The translations under genes were made by a program, and so were the position numbers. Source: an uncultured bacterium (GTDB lineage: Bacteria > Planctomycetota > UBA1135 > UBA2386). Taken from it: DNA of 52,465 bases. The DNA lies in the NCBI GenBank assembly GCA_937906475.1, contig CALCZA010000014.1:1-52465 (forward strand), in the 5' to 3' direction. Shown piece by piece: positions 18,203-27,889 of this stretch (within the stretch, counting starts at the first letter, position 1; every line of letters starts with the position of its first letter). The notes below the pieces were generated by a model that saw only the letters and a list, made by a program, of their open reading frames with translations, was not told the DNA's origin and searched no databases.

Positions 18203-18721
18203 GTGATTGCGATCTTCCCATCCCTCGGCTGGCAGGAGATGTTCCTGCTGCTTGTCATCGGGTTGCTGCTGTATGGCCGCAACCTGCCCGACGCTGGCCG
18301 CAGCCTCGGTCGTGTCGTGGCCCAATTGAAGCGCAGCTTCCACGACTTCAAAGACCAACTCGACCGCGATGGTCAGCTCGGCGACGTGAAAAAGGCGTTG
18401 AAGGACACAGCGCGCGAAGTGAAGAACATCGCCAAAGTGCCACATGCGCTGACCAAGCCGGGCGATGTGTTGCGCGACCTGACGCACGAGGCGATGACGT
18501 CGAAAGTTGACGAACCGGACGAGGAAGCGACCGAACCGGATGGTGACGCAACGGGTGAGCACACGCCCGATGGACACACTGTGGAGGAGTCCGAATCAGA
18601 AGATTCCGACCCCGCTGAGCAATCGGTCGGCGAGCCCGCAATCGAGCCTAAATCTAAAGATGACCTGGGCGCAGATCGCGATGAAACGTCGGCTCCCTCT
18701 ACCGGAAGTCCAGGCGCATAA
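18203..18721 (+). CDS. Sec-independent translocase subunit, TatA/TatB-like
   Basis: A 172-residue protein with the TatA/B architecture: a short N-terminal membrane helix beginning after FPSLGWQEMFLLLVIGLLLYG, the hinge GRNLPDAGRSLG, an amphipathic helix (VVAQLKRSFHDFKDQL), then a long charged, acidic C-terminal tail from about residue 95. The Tat pore or receptor subunits move folded proteins with twin-arginine signals across the inner membrane. The length is closer to TatB, but the two are not separable here. Start is GTG. tatC is not in the window. Confidence 0.85.
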   Translation: MIAIFPSLGWQEMFLLLVIGLLLYGRNLPDAGRSLGRVVAQLKRSFHDFKDQLDRDGQLGDVKKALKDTAREVKNIAKVPHALTKPGDVLRDLTHEAMTSKVDEPDEEATEPDGDATGEHTPDGHTVEESESEDSDPAEQSVGEPAIEPKSKDDLGADRDETSAPSTGSPGA

Positions 18722-18737
18722 GCCCTAGGAGAACACC

Positions 18738-19043
18738 ATGAGTGATCCAATCAGCACCGTCGTTACGACCGCCGCCAACCCCGAGCAAGCGAAGATGTTC
18801 GTCGCGCAACTCGAAGCAGCAGGTATCCCGGCAGCTACCGACGGCGCGCCGCCGGACGAGTTCTCGATGAGTCAGCGCTTGATGAACCTCAATGGCTGCA
18901 AGGTGATCGTTCCAACCGAGGCCTTGGATCGCGCCCAGGAGATCCTTTCGGAGAACAAGGATGTCGACCTCGACGAACTAACGCGCCAAGCGATGGATGC
19001 TGACAACCCCGATGGCCCGCCGATTGGCAGCAAACGCGACTGA
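18738..19043 (+). CDS. DUF2007 / putative signal-transducing protein family
   Basis: A 101-residue soluble protein with the features of the DUF2007 family: a ferredoxin-like fold built around NPEQAKMFVAQLEAAGIPA and a C-terminal strand and helix (GCKVIVPTEALDRAQEILSE). It starts 16 bases after the TatA-like stop with AGGAGA nine bases before the ATG, so the two are probably one transcript. Some family members have a regulatory link to nitrogen or stress, but no specific role can be given. Confidence 0.75.
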   Translation: MSDPISTVVTTAANPEQAKMFVAQLEAAGIPAATDGAPPDEFSMSQRLMNLNGCKVIVPTEALDRAQEILSENKDVDLDELTRQAMDADNPDGPPIGSKRD

Positions 19044-19138
19044 CATCCTTCGCGCGGCACTGCGATCGCGAACACCAGGCCGAGCGATTCGTCGCGGCCA
19101 AGCGGATCGCGGCAAGGACAACCAAGCCGCTTGAACCG

Positions 19139-19771
19139 CTACTTATTCGACTGCTGAATGGCCTCGTCGCCAGCGTCGAAGATGCTCATCCAGTCGCCGG
19201 CTTCCTTCTTCGGCGCAGACTTACGCTTCGTCGCCTCTTCTACGCGGCGTTGCTGATCTTTCTTGAGCCACTGCGGGTAGTCCTTGTATAGGTCGGTGAG
19301 CACCTTCTGGTTCTCCGTGATCAAACCGACATACAGGAACAGGTCGCAGTGGTGCTCCTTCTGAATCTTCGAGATGTCCTCGAACGAGAGCATCACCGGC
19401 ATCGCGACTGTGACGATGTCGCCGAACGTGTCGAGCGGCACCATCGAGTATTTGAACAGCGTTTCCTTCGGGAAGCGTTCCTTCGCTTCTTCGCTGATCG
19501 AGTAGGTGCTGGCCATCAAGAACGGCAGGTTGAAGTTCTCGGTGACGATCTTAGCCAGATCCCATTCGGTGATGTGGCCACCGTTCACCAGCACTTGCAC
19601 GAACGGCTCGCCATTCTTGTCCTGCGAGTAGAGCGCGTCCGTGATTACTTCGGACGACACTACATCGCGTTCTGTCAGGATCTCGGCGAGCCTGACAGAG
19701 GTGATCTTTTCGATACCCTTCACTCGCGCCTTATCGACCGCTGGAGGTTTGCCCTTGAGCCACTGCGACAA
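19139..19771 (-). CDS. Stand-alone MshEN (type II secretion ATPase N-terminal) domain protein
   Basis: A 210-residue soluble protein. Residues about 25-165 resemble the N-terminal domain of GspE/PilB ATPases: VRLAEILTERDVVSSEVITDAL followed by a second repeat at VQVLVNGGHITEWDLAKIV. In MshEN domains this repeated pattern binds c-di-GMP, although key positions (RLGxxL, second-site Gln) are only partly kept here. After it come strands such as MVPLDTFGDIVTVAMPVML. There is no Walker A or ATPase domain. The C-terminus is Lys/Arg-rich. It may be a c-di-GMP sensor or a regulator of a secretion or pilus system encoded elsewhere. Confidence 0.7.
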   Translation of the reverse strand: MSQWLKGKPPAVDKARVKGIEKITSVRLAEILTERDVVSSEVITDALYSQDKNGEPFVQVLVNGGHITEWDLAKIVTENFNLPFLMASTYSISEEAKERFPKETLFKYSMVPLDTFGDIVTVAMPVMLSFEDISKIQKEHHCDLFLYVGLITENQKVLTDLYKDYPQWLKKDQQRRVEEATKRKSAPKKEAGDWMSIFDAGDEAIQQSNK

Positions 19772-19815
19772 ACCTCCGACGGGAGTTTCAGGGGATTGGA
19801 CTTTGAACTCAGTAA

Positions 19816-20008
19816 GTGGCCCATGTCATCGGCGTCTCGTGGCTCTACACCTCGGGCAGCCACGCGTGGATGATCGATGTCGGCCAAAATCGATGTCGGC
19901 CAAACTGGTGAAGTGACTTTTGGCACACCGGCCGAGCAACTCGACTTCTTCGTGCGCGATCAGTTCTCCGACGTCAGTGGCGTCTGCAAGGTCTTCCGAA
20001 GCACCTAA
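19816..20008 (+). pseudogene. Small gene split by a 16-bp tandem duplication
   Basis: Removing one copy of the 16-bp repeat at 19873-19904 gives an uninterrupted frame of 58 codons from the GTG at 19816 to the TAA at 20006-20008, with product ends VAHVIGVSWLYTSGSHAW and VSGVCKVFRST. With the repeat present, the upstream part shifts after 24 residues and stops at once. The downstream part can then only be read from the ATG at 19877 (43 residues, starting MSAKIDVGQTGEV). A hairpin terminator follows at 20029 on the same strand, as expected for a plus-strand gene between two minus-strand genes. No family recognised. The shorter downstream frame might still be expressed, or the gene might never have been real. 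Confidence 0.5.
19873..19904. repeat. Perfect 16-bp tandem duplication
   Basis: ATCGATGTCGGCCAAA occurs twice in direct succession (19873-19888 and 19889-19904) with no mismatch. The length is not a multiple of three. The lack of any divergence suggests a recent slippage event. Confidence 0.95.
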
Positions 20009-20028
20009 CTGCCTTGATCATCAGTAGG

Positions 20029-20048
20029 CCCACCGCCAAAGCGGTGGG
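20029..20048 (+). terminator. Hairpin terminator-like structure
   Basis: CCCACCGC, loop CAAA, GCGGTGGG: a perfect 8-bp stem followed on the plus strand by TTCCTTGCT. It lies 20 bases after the small split gene and 10 bases beyond the stop of the minus-strand transporter, so it may serve both. Confidence 0.65.
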
Positions 20049-20058
20049 TTCCTTGCTA

Positions 20059-21558
20059 TCAGGCGTAGACCAGAAACGTCAGGCCCGCGTGCACAGTTAG
20101 CACGAGCGCCATGCCAACGACGATGGCCGAGTTGACCGATTCGCCAACGTCCGCGCCGGATCGCTTCGGGCCAGAACCTAGGTGGTAGCAGGCCACCGCG
20201 ACCAAGTAGCCGGACAGCGTAGATTTCGCGAGGATCACCAACACATCGTGGGCGCTGACGGTCATGAAGTAGGCCGTCGCCCAGCCAACCATGGTGATTC
20301 CGGAGGCCGCACTCGTCGCGAGCGCTGCCGCCAAAGCTGCCGCGACCACGCCACACAGAGTCACCAACGGCATTGCGATCACCATCGCCCAGACCAACGG
20401 CGTCAGCAGATAGTCGGCCGGATTGACGCCCATCATGCGCAAGGCGGCGATCTGATTGGTGCGCTTCATCGTGCCGATGCGAGCGGAGGCGCCAGCGGCA
20501 ATGCGAGCGGTAAAGAAGAAGCCACTGAGCATCGGCACCAAAACCGCCGTCGCGACCTTGCCGGTGCCGGTCAGCAATGCGGTTTCGAAGCCACCGTCGA
20601 TTGGGTTGTTGCGCAACGCAAAGAACGTGGCGAGGCCACCGATGACGGCACCGGCAACTGCGACGAACAAAGCCGGTTCGAGGGTGAAGCGCACCGTAGT
20701 ACGAACCACCTGCCCCATCTCGACGGGCGGCAAGCGACGCACGGAATCGACGATCGTCTCACCAATCGCCGCAAGTTGCAGCAACATGCGACGTGTCCAA
20801 TGCACTGCCGCGGGTTCGCCAGCGGCAGCATCGGTCGCCTTCGCGACCGCGTCTTGACCCTTCAACCGGAACTCCGGCGGCTCCAATCGCAGCGATCGTG
20901 CCGGGCGGTCAAGCACCAACACGCCGTCGGCAAACTCCTCGAAGGCGTCGAGATCATGCGTGATGACGATCGTCGTGCGACCTTCATCCTGATCGTGAGC
21001 TTCGCGCAACAACTTGGCGATGGTGTGCGCCGCTTCTGGATCGAGGCCGGCGGTTGGCTCGTCACACAGCAGCAACTGCGGCGACGACGCGAGGGCCCGT
21101 GCCACGGCAACACGTTTGCGCATACCCCCAGACAACTGGGCCACCCGCTCGGGTGGGCTTGCTAAGCCTGCTTGCGCCAACAATGCCGGCGCCAACTTGC
21201 GCGAACGTCCAGATGCGGCAAGTGCCATCTCAACGTTTTGACGCGGGCTTAACTCATCGAGTAGGCCTTCGTCTTGAAGGATCGCAGCGACTTCGTTGTT
21301 GAGTGACTCTGTTCGATCGCCGGTCAGCGACTTACCGAACGCAATCAACTCGCCCGACATGCGCGGCGCAGGTTCGCGCGATTCGATCAGGCCAGCGAGA
21401 ATGCGCAGTAGCGACGACTTGCCGCCGCCACTCGTGCCTATGAATACGAAGAAGCCGTTCTTCGGCAGCGTTAGGTTGACGCCTTCGAGCAACACCTCTT
21501 CCCCGCCGGGTCGGCGATGGGCTAGCCCGAAGTTGCGGAATACCAGCGCTTCACTCAT
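20059..21558 (-). CDS. Fused MlaF-MlaE: ABC ATPase plus permease of lipid transport
   Basis: A single 499-residue chain that joins two proteins usually encoded separately. Residues 1 to about 230 are an ABC ATPase of the MlaF type: Walker A GTSGGGKSS (41-49), signature LSGGMRKRVAVARAL (142-156), Walker B LLLCDEPTAGLD and switch His in VITHD (198-202). After a linker (about 230-260) comes an MlaE permease with helices from about 293 onward and the family motif FFFTARIAAGASARIGTMKR followed by ALRMMGVNP. In E. coli these components move phospholipids between the outer membrane and inner membrane. The MCE gene starts 1.5 kb upstream on the same strand with 23 bases between, and would supply the periplasmic lipid-binding ring. 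Confidence 0.88.
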   Translation of the reverse strand: MSEALVFRNFGLAHRRPGGEEVLLEGVNLTLPKNGFFVFIGTSGGGKSSLLRILAGLIESREPAPRMSGELIAFGKSLTGDRTESLNNEVAAILQDEGLLDELSPRQNVEMALAASGRSRKLAPALLAQAGLASPPERVAQLSGGMRKRVAVARALASSPQLLLCDEPTAGLDPEAAHTIAKLLREAHDQDEGRTTIVITHDLDAFEEFADGVLVLDRPARSLRLEPPEFRLKGQDAVAKATDAAAGEPAAVHWTRRMLLQLAAIGETIVDSVRRLPPVEMGQVVRTTVRFTLEPALFVAVAGAVIGGLATFFALRNNPIDGGFETALLTGTGKVATAVLVPMLSGFFFTARIAAGASARIGTMKRTNQIAALRMMGVNPADYLLTPLVWAMVIAMPLVTLCGVVAAALAAALATSAASGITMVGWATAYFMTVSAHDVLVILAKSTLSGYLVAVACYHLGSGPKRSGADVGESVNSAIVVGMALVLTVHAGLTFLVYA

Positions 21559-21581
21559 GACGAGTCTGGGAGCTCTAGCGG

Positions 21582-23051
21582 TTACTGGGGCCTGAGGTCC
21601 GCGGGCAGGTATTCGAGCGAGACTATCGCGGCAACGACATCGCCGACCTTTCTACCGATGACCCCGAAGACCTTGCCGTCTGCGGCAATACAGCCGCCGA
21701 GGTTGGCTTCGCTGAGAGCAAGCTCGCTGGCCATCGGTTGGATTGGCAATTCGGCGCCATCGGGACCAGCTGCGCGAATCTGCAGCGGCACGCCTGCCAC
21801 CGTGCCTCCGAACACCAGGCGGTCGCTCGGCGTGCCCAGAAGATCTGGCGGCACATCTTCGAGCACCAATGCTGCCAGGTCTTGGCCCGTTGGATCGACC
21901 CATACGCGGTGCGCGCGCATGACCGTGCCATCGGCGCGGTGAACCTTGGTCACTTCGTCGGCGATCTCCGGGTCTCCCCAAGCGTCGTCTTCGGTAAACG
22001 ATGCGTCGACCAAGGAGCGTGCCGTCACCACAACGCTGCGCCCCGAACGATCGAGGAACAACACTCCCGATCCGTGGCGCAAGATCTGGTCGTCGGCACT
22101 GAACGTATCGCGCTCGACTGCGGCGTAGGTAATGCGCACTAACACGACATCGTCGGGGGCCGCTGGTTTACCGGTGTTGTCTTGCTGCACTGCGTTGCCA
22201 GGCACCGGCGAGATCTCGAAGGCAGGTCGCGACAACTCGGCGGCCGCGCGGTAGCCGTCTTGCACCAACACACCTTCGCCGGGTGCGCCGTAGTAGCTGA
22301 TGTATGGAGTCAACAATGCACTGAGGTCGGTAACCGTGAAGCCACTGAGTAAGGCGCCGCTGACGCTAGGGCGACCGACCCAGAACTTAGCCTTGTCGGT
22401 CACCGTTTGACGATGCTCGCGTTGGATGCGCAGTTGCACTTCGACGTGCGTTCCCGATGGAGCCAACGACACCGAACGCACATCGCCAGTCGGCACACCG
22501 CGGAAGATCACCGAGCTACCTGGTTTGAGTTCGTAGTTCTCGGGCACAAGCAACGTCATCAACAAATCGCCGTGCTCAACATCATCGAGTGCTTCCGGCT
22601 CGGCGTTGAGTGGTGGACGTTCGCGGCCAGCAATCAGACTGCCGGGTGACAATTCGGACTCGCTACCTGGCGGCGTGTAGAACGCGATGTAGGAGTCGCG
22701 GACCAACGTGTCGAGGCCAGTAGCTCCGCCTGTTAGGCCACCGAAGCGTGGGGTGACAACCCAGAAACTCGAGTTGACGCAGGCGTGTTCAGCGCCGATT
22801 GGCTCGAGCAGGAGTTGTGCAACGGCTTTGTTGCCATCGCCCGAGATCGCGACCGAACGAACGGTTCCGACGGTGACACCGCGATAACGAACATCCGTTC
22901 CGGCACGCAATCCGCGCGCGTTTCGGAACTCAACACTCAGCGGGACACCTGCTCGGTCATCAAGACTGCGCAGTAAGCGCACGATCCAGATGGCGGCAAT
23001 GATGGCCCCGACCAGCGTCAGCAAGCCGATGAAGTAGCGTAGGCGATGCAT
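21582..23051 (-). CDS. MCE-domain protein (MlaD/PqiB-like) with C-terminal pseudo-protease domain
   Basis: A 489-residue protein: an N-terminal membrane helix (about 8-26), one MCE domain at about 35-125 (EFRNARGLRAGTDVRYRGV, VGTVRSVAI) and a second at about 163-228 (LKPGSSVIFRGVPTGDVRSV). MCE domains form rings that pass lipid across the periplasm. Residues about 300-489 look like a trypsin/HtrA fold: GSGVLFLD (327-334), TARSLV (343-348) where the catalytic His would be but Ser346 is found, DLAALVL with Asp391 kept, and ANLGG (449-453) with Leu451 where the catalytic Ser would be. It should therefore be inactive, probably a structural or peptide-binding module. It precedes the fused transporter in the same transcript. 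Confidence 0.8.
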   Translation of the reverse strand: MHRLRYFIGLLTLVGAIIAAIWIVRLLRSLDDRAGVPLSVEFRNARGLRAGTDVRYRGVTVGTVRSVAISGDGNKAVAQLLLEPIGAEHACVNSSFWVVTPRFGGLTGGATGLDTLVRDSYIAFYTPPGSESELSPGSLIAGRERPPLNAEPEALDDVEHGDLLMTLLVPENYELKPGSSVIFRGVPTGDVRSVSLAPSGTHVEVQLRIQREHRQTVTDKAKFWVGRPSVSGALLSGFTVTDLSALLTPYISYYGAPGEGVLVQDGYRAAAELSRPAFEISPVPGNAVQQDNTGKPAAPDDVVLVRITYAAVERDTFSADDQILRHGSGVLFLDRSGRSVVVTARSLVDASFTEDDAWGDPEIADEVTKVHRADGTVMRAHRVWVDPTGQDLAALVLEDVPPDLLGTPSDRLVFGGTVAGVPLQIRAAGPDGAELPIQPMASELALSEANLGGCIAADGKVFGVIGRKVGDVVAAIVSLEYLPADLRPQ

Positions 23052-23153
23052 CGGTAGCTACAGGTAGCCGAGCGAACTCCCGTTCCGTCGGAATCCGAAC
23101 CCGACTTGGAACCTTTACTAAGAAGAACGGGGCTGGGCTAGGTGTGTCCCGGC

Positions 23154-25996
<2,843 letters not shown>

Positions 25997-26014
25997 GTCA
26001 ATTATGCCGCCAGC

Positions 26015-27115
26015 CTAGGCACCGCTAATTGGCATGACGACGTAAGTGAACGACTCGCCCAGCGTGAACTTCGCAGGCATCGAATCGTCTGACATATCGA
26101 GTCGGATCTCGTCGAGGTCACACTGGCGCAGTGCTTCCAGGATGTAGTCCGGGTTGAAGTTAATGCTACCACCAGCGCCCTTAACGACGGCGTCAATTGA
26201 CACGTCCGCCCGCCCGCGAGCAGAGCTTTCGGCAATCATTCGCAATGTGTTGTCGCCCACCTCGAACTTGACCATACGCATCTCGGCGGCACACAGGATC
26301 GCAGCGCGACGCAAGGCACCTTCAAGTAACGCCTTCTGAATTTCGACCGTGGTGTCGGCCGACTTCGGCATGACGCCTTCGTAGTCCGGGAATCGCGTAT
26401 CGAGCAACTGACTGACCAGTTGCGTTTGGCCGGTAGTGAAGACCACCTGCTTCTCACCGACTTCGATGATGATTTCTTCCTTACTGCCCTCGGTCAGGGC
26501 GCGCGCCAATGTGTTCAACGCTCGCAGCGGCACGACCGCCTTGAACTGCACGTCATCGTCGGTCTGAAGGTTTTCGTAGCTGATAGCGAGTCGTCGACCA
26601 TCAGTTGCCACAAGACGCACACAGCCGGCCCCAGCGTCCACCAGGACGCCGTTAATTGCATAACGGGTCTCTTCCCTCGCCGCGGCAAACATCGTCTCCT
26701 GGATCATCCTGAGGAACACACCGCTTGGCATCTCGAGGCGCTTGCCAGATACCACGGTCGCTTCGGCAGGATATTGCTCGGGGTCTTCGCCAAGCAAGAC
26801 GAACGAACCGCCACCACTCTCGATACGGCAACGCAGGTCCGTGCTCTCAAGTGTCACCGTAGGATCGCTAAGTTCGCGCAGCAGTGCCGAGGTCTCTTTG
26901 GCTGGCAGAAGCACGGTGCCTTCCTTGGAAACCTTGACCGAGTCGAGGCGAACTTTCGCAGCCATCTCAAGGTCCGTAGCGAAGAGTCCGATGCCTTCGC
27001 TGTCCGCACGCAACAACACGTTCTTGAGGATCGGCTTGGTGGTCTTCGAAGGAACCACGGAGGACACGACGCTGACGGCTTCCAGCAAGGCAGCTCGATC
27101 ACAGAGAATCTTCAT
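26015..27115 (-). CDS. dnaN: DNA polymerase III beta sliding clamp
   Basis: The 366-residue clamp loads onto DNA as a ring and tethers polymerase. N-terminus MKILCDRAALLEAVSVVS and the three repeated clamp subdomains are typical, as are LPAKETSALLRELSD and LMPISGA-like end (VVMPISGA). The start ATG at 27115 is the only good one. It lies after the 763-base repeat-rich gap following dnaA and 18 bases before dciA. Confidence 0.97.
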   Translation of the reverse strand: MKILCDRAALLEAVSVVSSVVPSKTTKPILKNVLLRADSEGIGLFATDLEMAAKVRLDSVKVSKEGTVLLPAKETSALLRELSDPTVTLESTDLRCRIESGGGSFVLLGEDPEQYPAEATVVSGKRLEMPSGVFLRMIQETMFAAAREETRYAINGVLVDAGAGCVRLVATDGRRLAISYENLQTDDDVQFKAVVPLRALNTLARALTEGSKEEIIIEVGEKQVVFTTGQTQLVSQLLDTRFPDYEGVMPKSADTTVEIQKALLEGALRRAAILCAAEMRMVKFEVGDNTLRMIAESSARGRADVSIDAVVKGAGGSINFNPDYILEALRQCDLDEIRLDMSDDSMPAKFTLGESFTYVVMPISGA

Positions 27116-27270
27116 CGTTGACTGGCCAGTGAAAGACGGGCCACAGGTTGGAGGCAGAACAGAGAACTCAGATGCACAGGACCCGACTCAAAAGAAGCAC
27201 CCCGGTTGGGTAGCTAGTTGGTGCAGCGTTCGAGCGGTCAGAGTTTGCAGCACCACGGTGTGAGTAGGTT

Positions 27271-27291
27271 AGAGAGAGAAATTCTCTCTCT
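27271..27291. repeat. 10-bp inverted repeat around one base (21-bp palindrome)
   Basis: AGAGAGAGAA at 27271-27280 and TTCTCTCTCT at 27282-27291 are perfect reverse complements around a single A. It lies 156 bases upstream of the dnaN start. It is a simple-sequence palindrome; it might be an operator for dnaN or an unwinding element. Confidence 0.7.
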
Positions 27292-27585
27292 TCCATCATC
27301 AACCGTGGCGTCACGAGTCTGGACATTACTCGCTGAACCCCACCAGATCGACGTAGAAACCCACCTTCCGGTCGTTCTAGCGCTCTTGATAACTGCTTGG
27401 AAACCGTGCTTTGGTTTCCCCCGAGTATCCCCCTGTCGAGGTCGTCCAAGATTGAGGCGCCGAGACCTAGGAGAACCATTCACACTTATCCGCTAAGGCT
27501 CCAAACCATGTCCCTAGGGTTTTCACTGGCTTCGTGACGATTGCGCGTCTGGTACTGCTACCTGAGCTTGCCGCCGGCCTCAATT

Positions 27586-27614
27586 CGTCAAGAGATTGGG
27601 CGTCAAGAGATTGG
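27586..27614. repeat. 14-bp direct repeat
   Basis: CGTCAAGAGATTGG at 27586-27599 recurs at 27601-27614, a period of 15 bases, in the gap between dnaA and dnaN. The arrangement is iteron-like but has only two copies. Confidence 0.85.
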
Positions 27615-27763
27615 CTGGCAGACCGATTGATGCAGGAGCGGGAAAGGCAGTTTGGGGGCACGTAGGGCTACATTCTGGCTATTTCGGGTGACGAAGTAGC
27701 TAGCCTACAACAAGGCCAACACAATCTGAAGCGTCGCCTCGGCCGAGTCGATTGGACGTCGGG

Positions 27764-27889
27764 ATCCCGGGTGCGATGCACACCGGGATAGAGCGCGACG
27801 TAGGGCGTTACAGCGGGCTACGTCGCGAGGGCCTCGCCGCCCAGACACGGTCTTCCGACCGTGGCAATCAGGGTCCGCTTACGTGCGGA
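27764..27889. repeat. Cluster of four hairpins after dnaA
   Basis: Four stems occur in 126 bases just beyond the dnaA stop: ATCCCGG/CCGGGAT at 27764-27789, extended by an inner GTGC/GCAC (11 pairs, one bulged A); CGCGACGTAG/CTACGTCGCG at 27794-27827 (10 bp, 14-base loop); CACGGTC/GACCGTG at 27846-27863 (loop TTCC); and TCCGC/GCGGA at 27874-27889, which includes the stop codon. No T tract follows, so a simple terminator does not explain them. Confidence 0.75.

Larger units (their letters stand above)
27116..27878. other. Candidate replication-origin region between dnaA and dnaN
   Basis: 763 bases without a supported gene. Origins often lie beside dnaA, and this gap contains several repeat elements listed separately: a 21-bp palindrome (27271-27291), a 14-bp direct repeat (27586-27614) and four hairpins at 27764-27889. 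I found no cluster of DnaA boxes; the best match to TTATCCACA is TTATCCGCT at 27486-27494 (7 of 9). The origin role is therefore a hypothesis from position and repeats only. Confidence 0.4.

Noticed and set aside
27486..27494. TTATCCGCT as a DnaA box
   Set aside because: Only 7 of 9 positions match and there is no second site nearby, so I do not call it.
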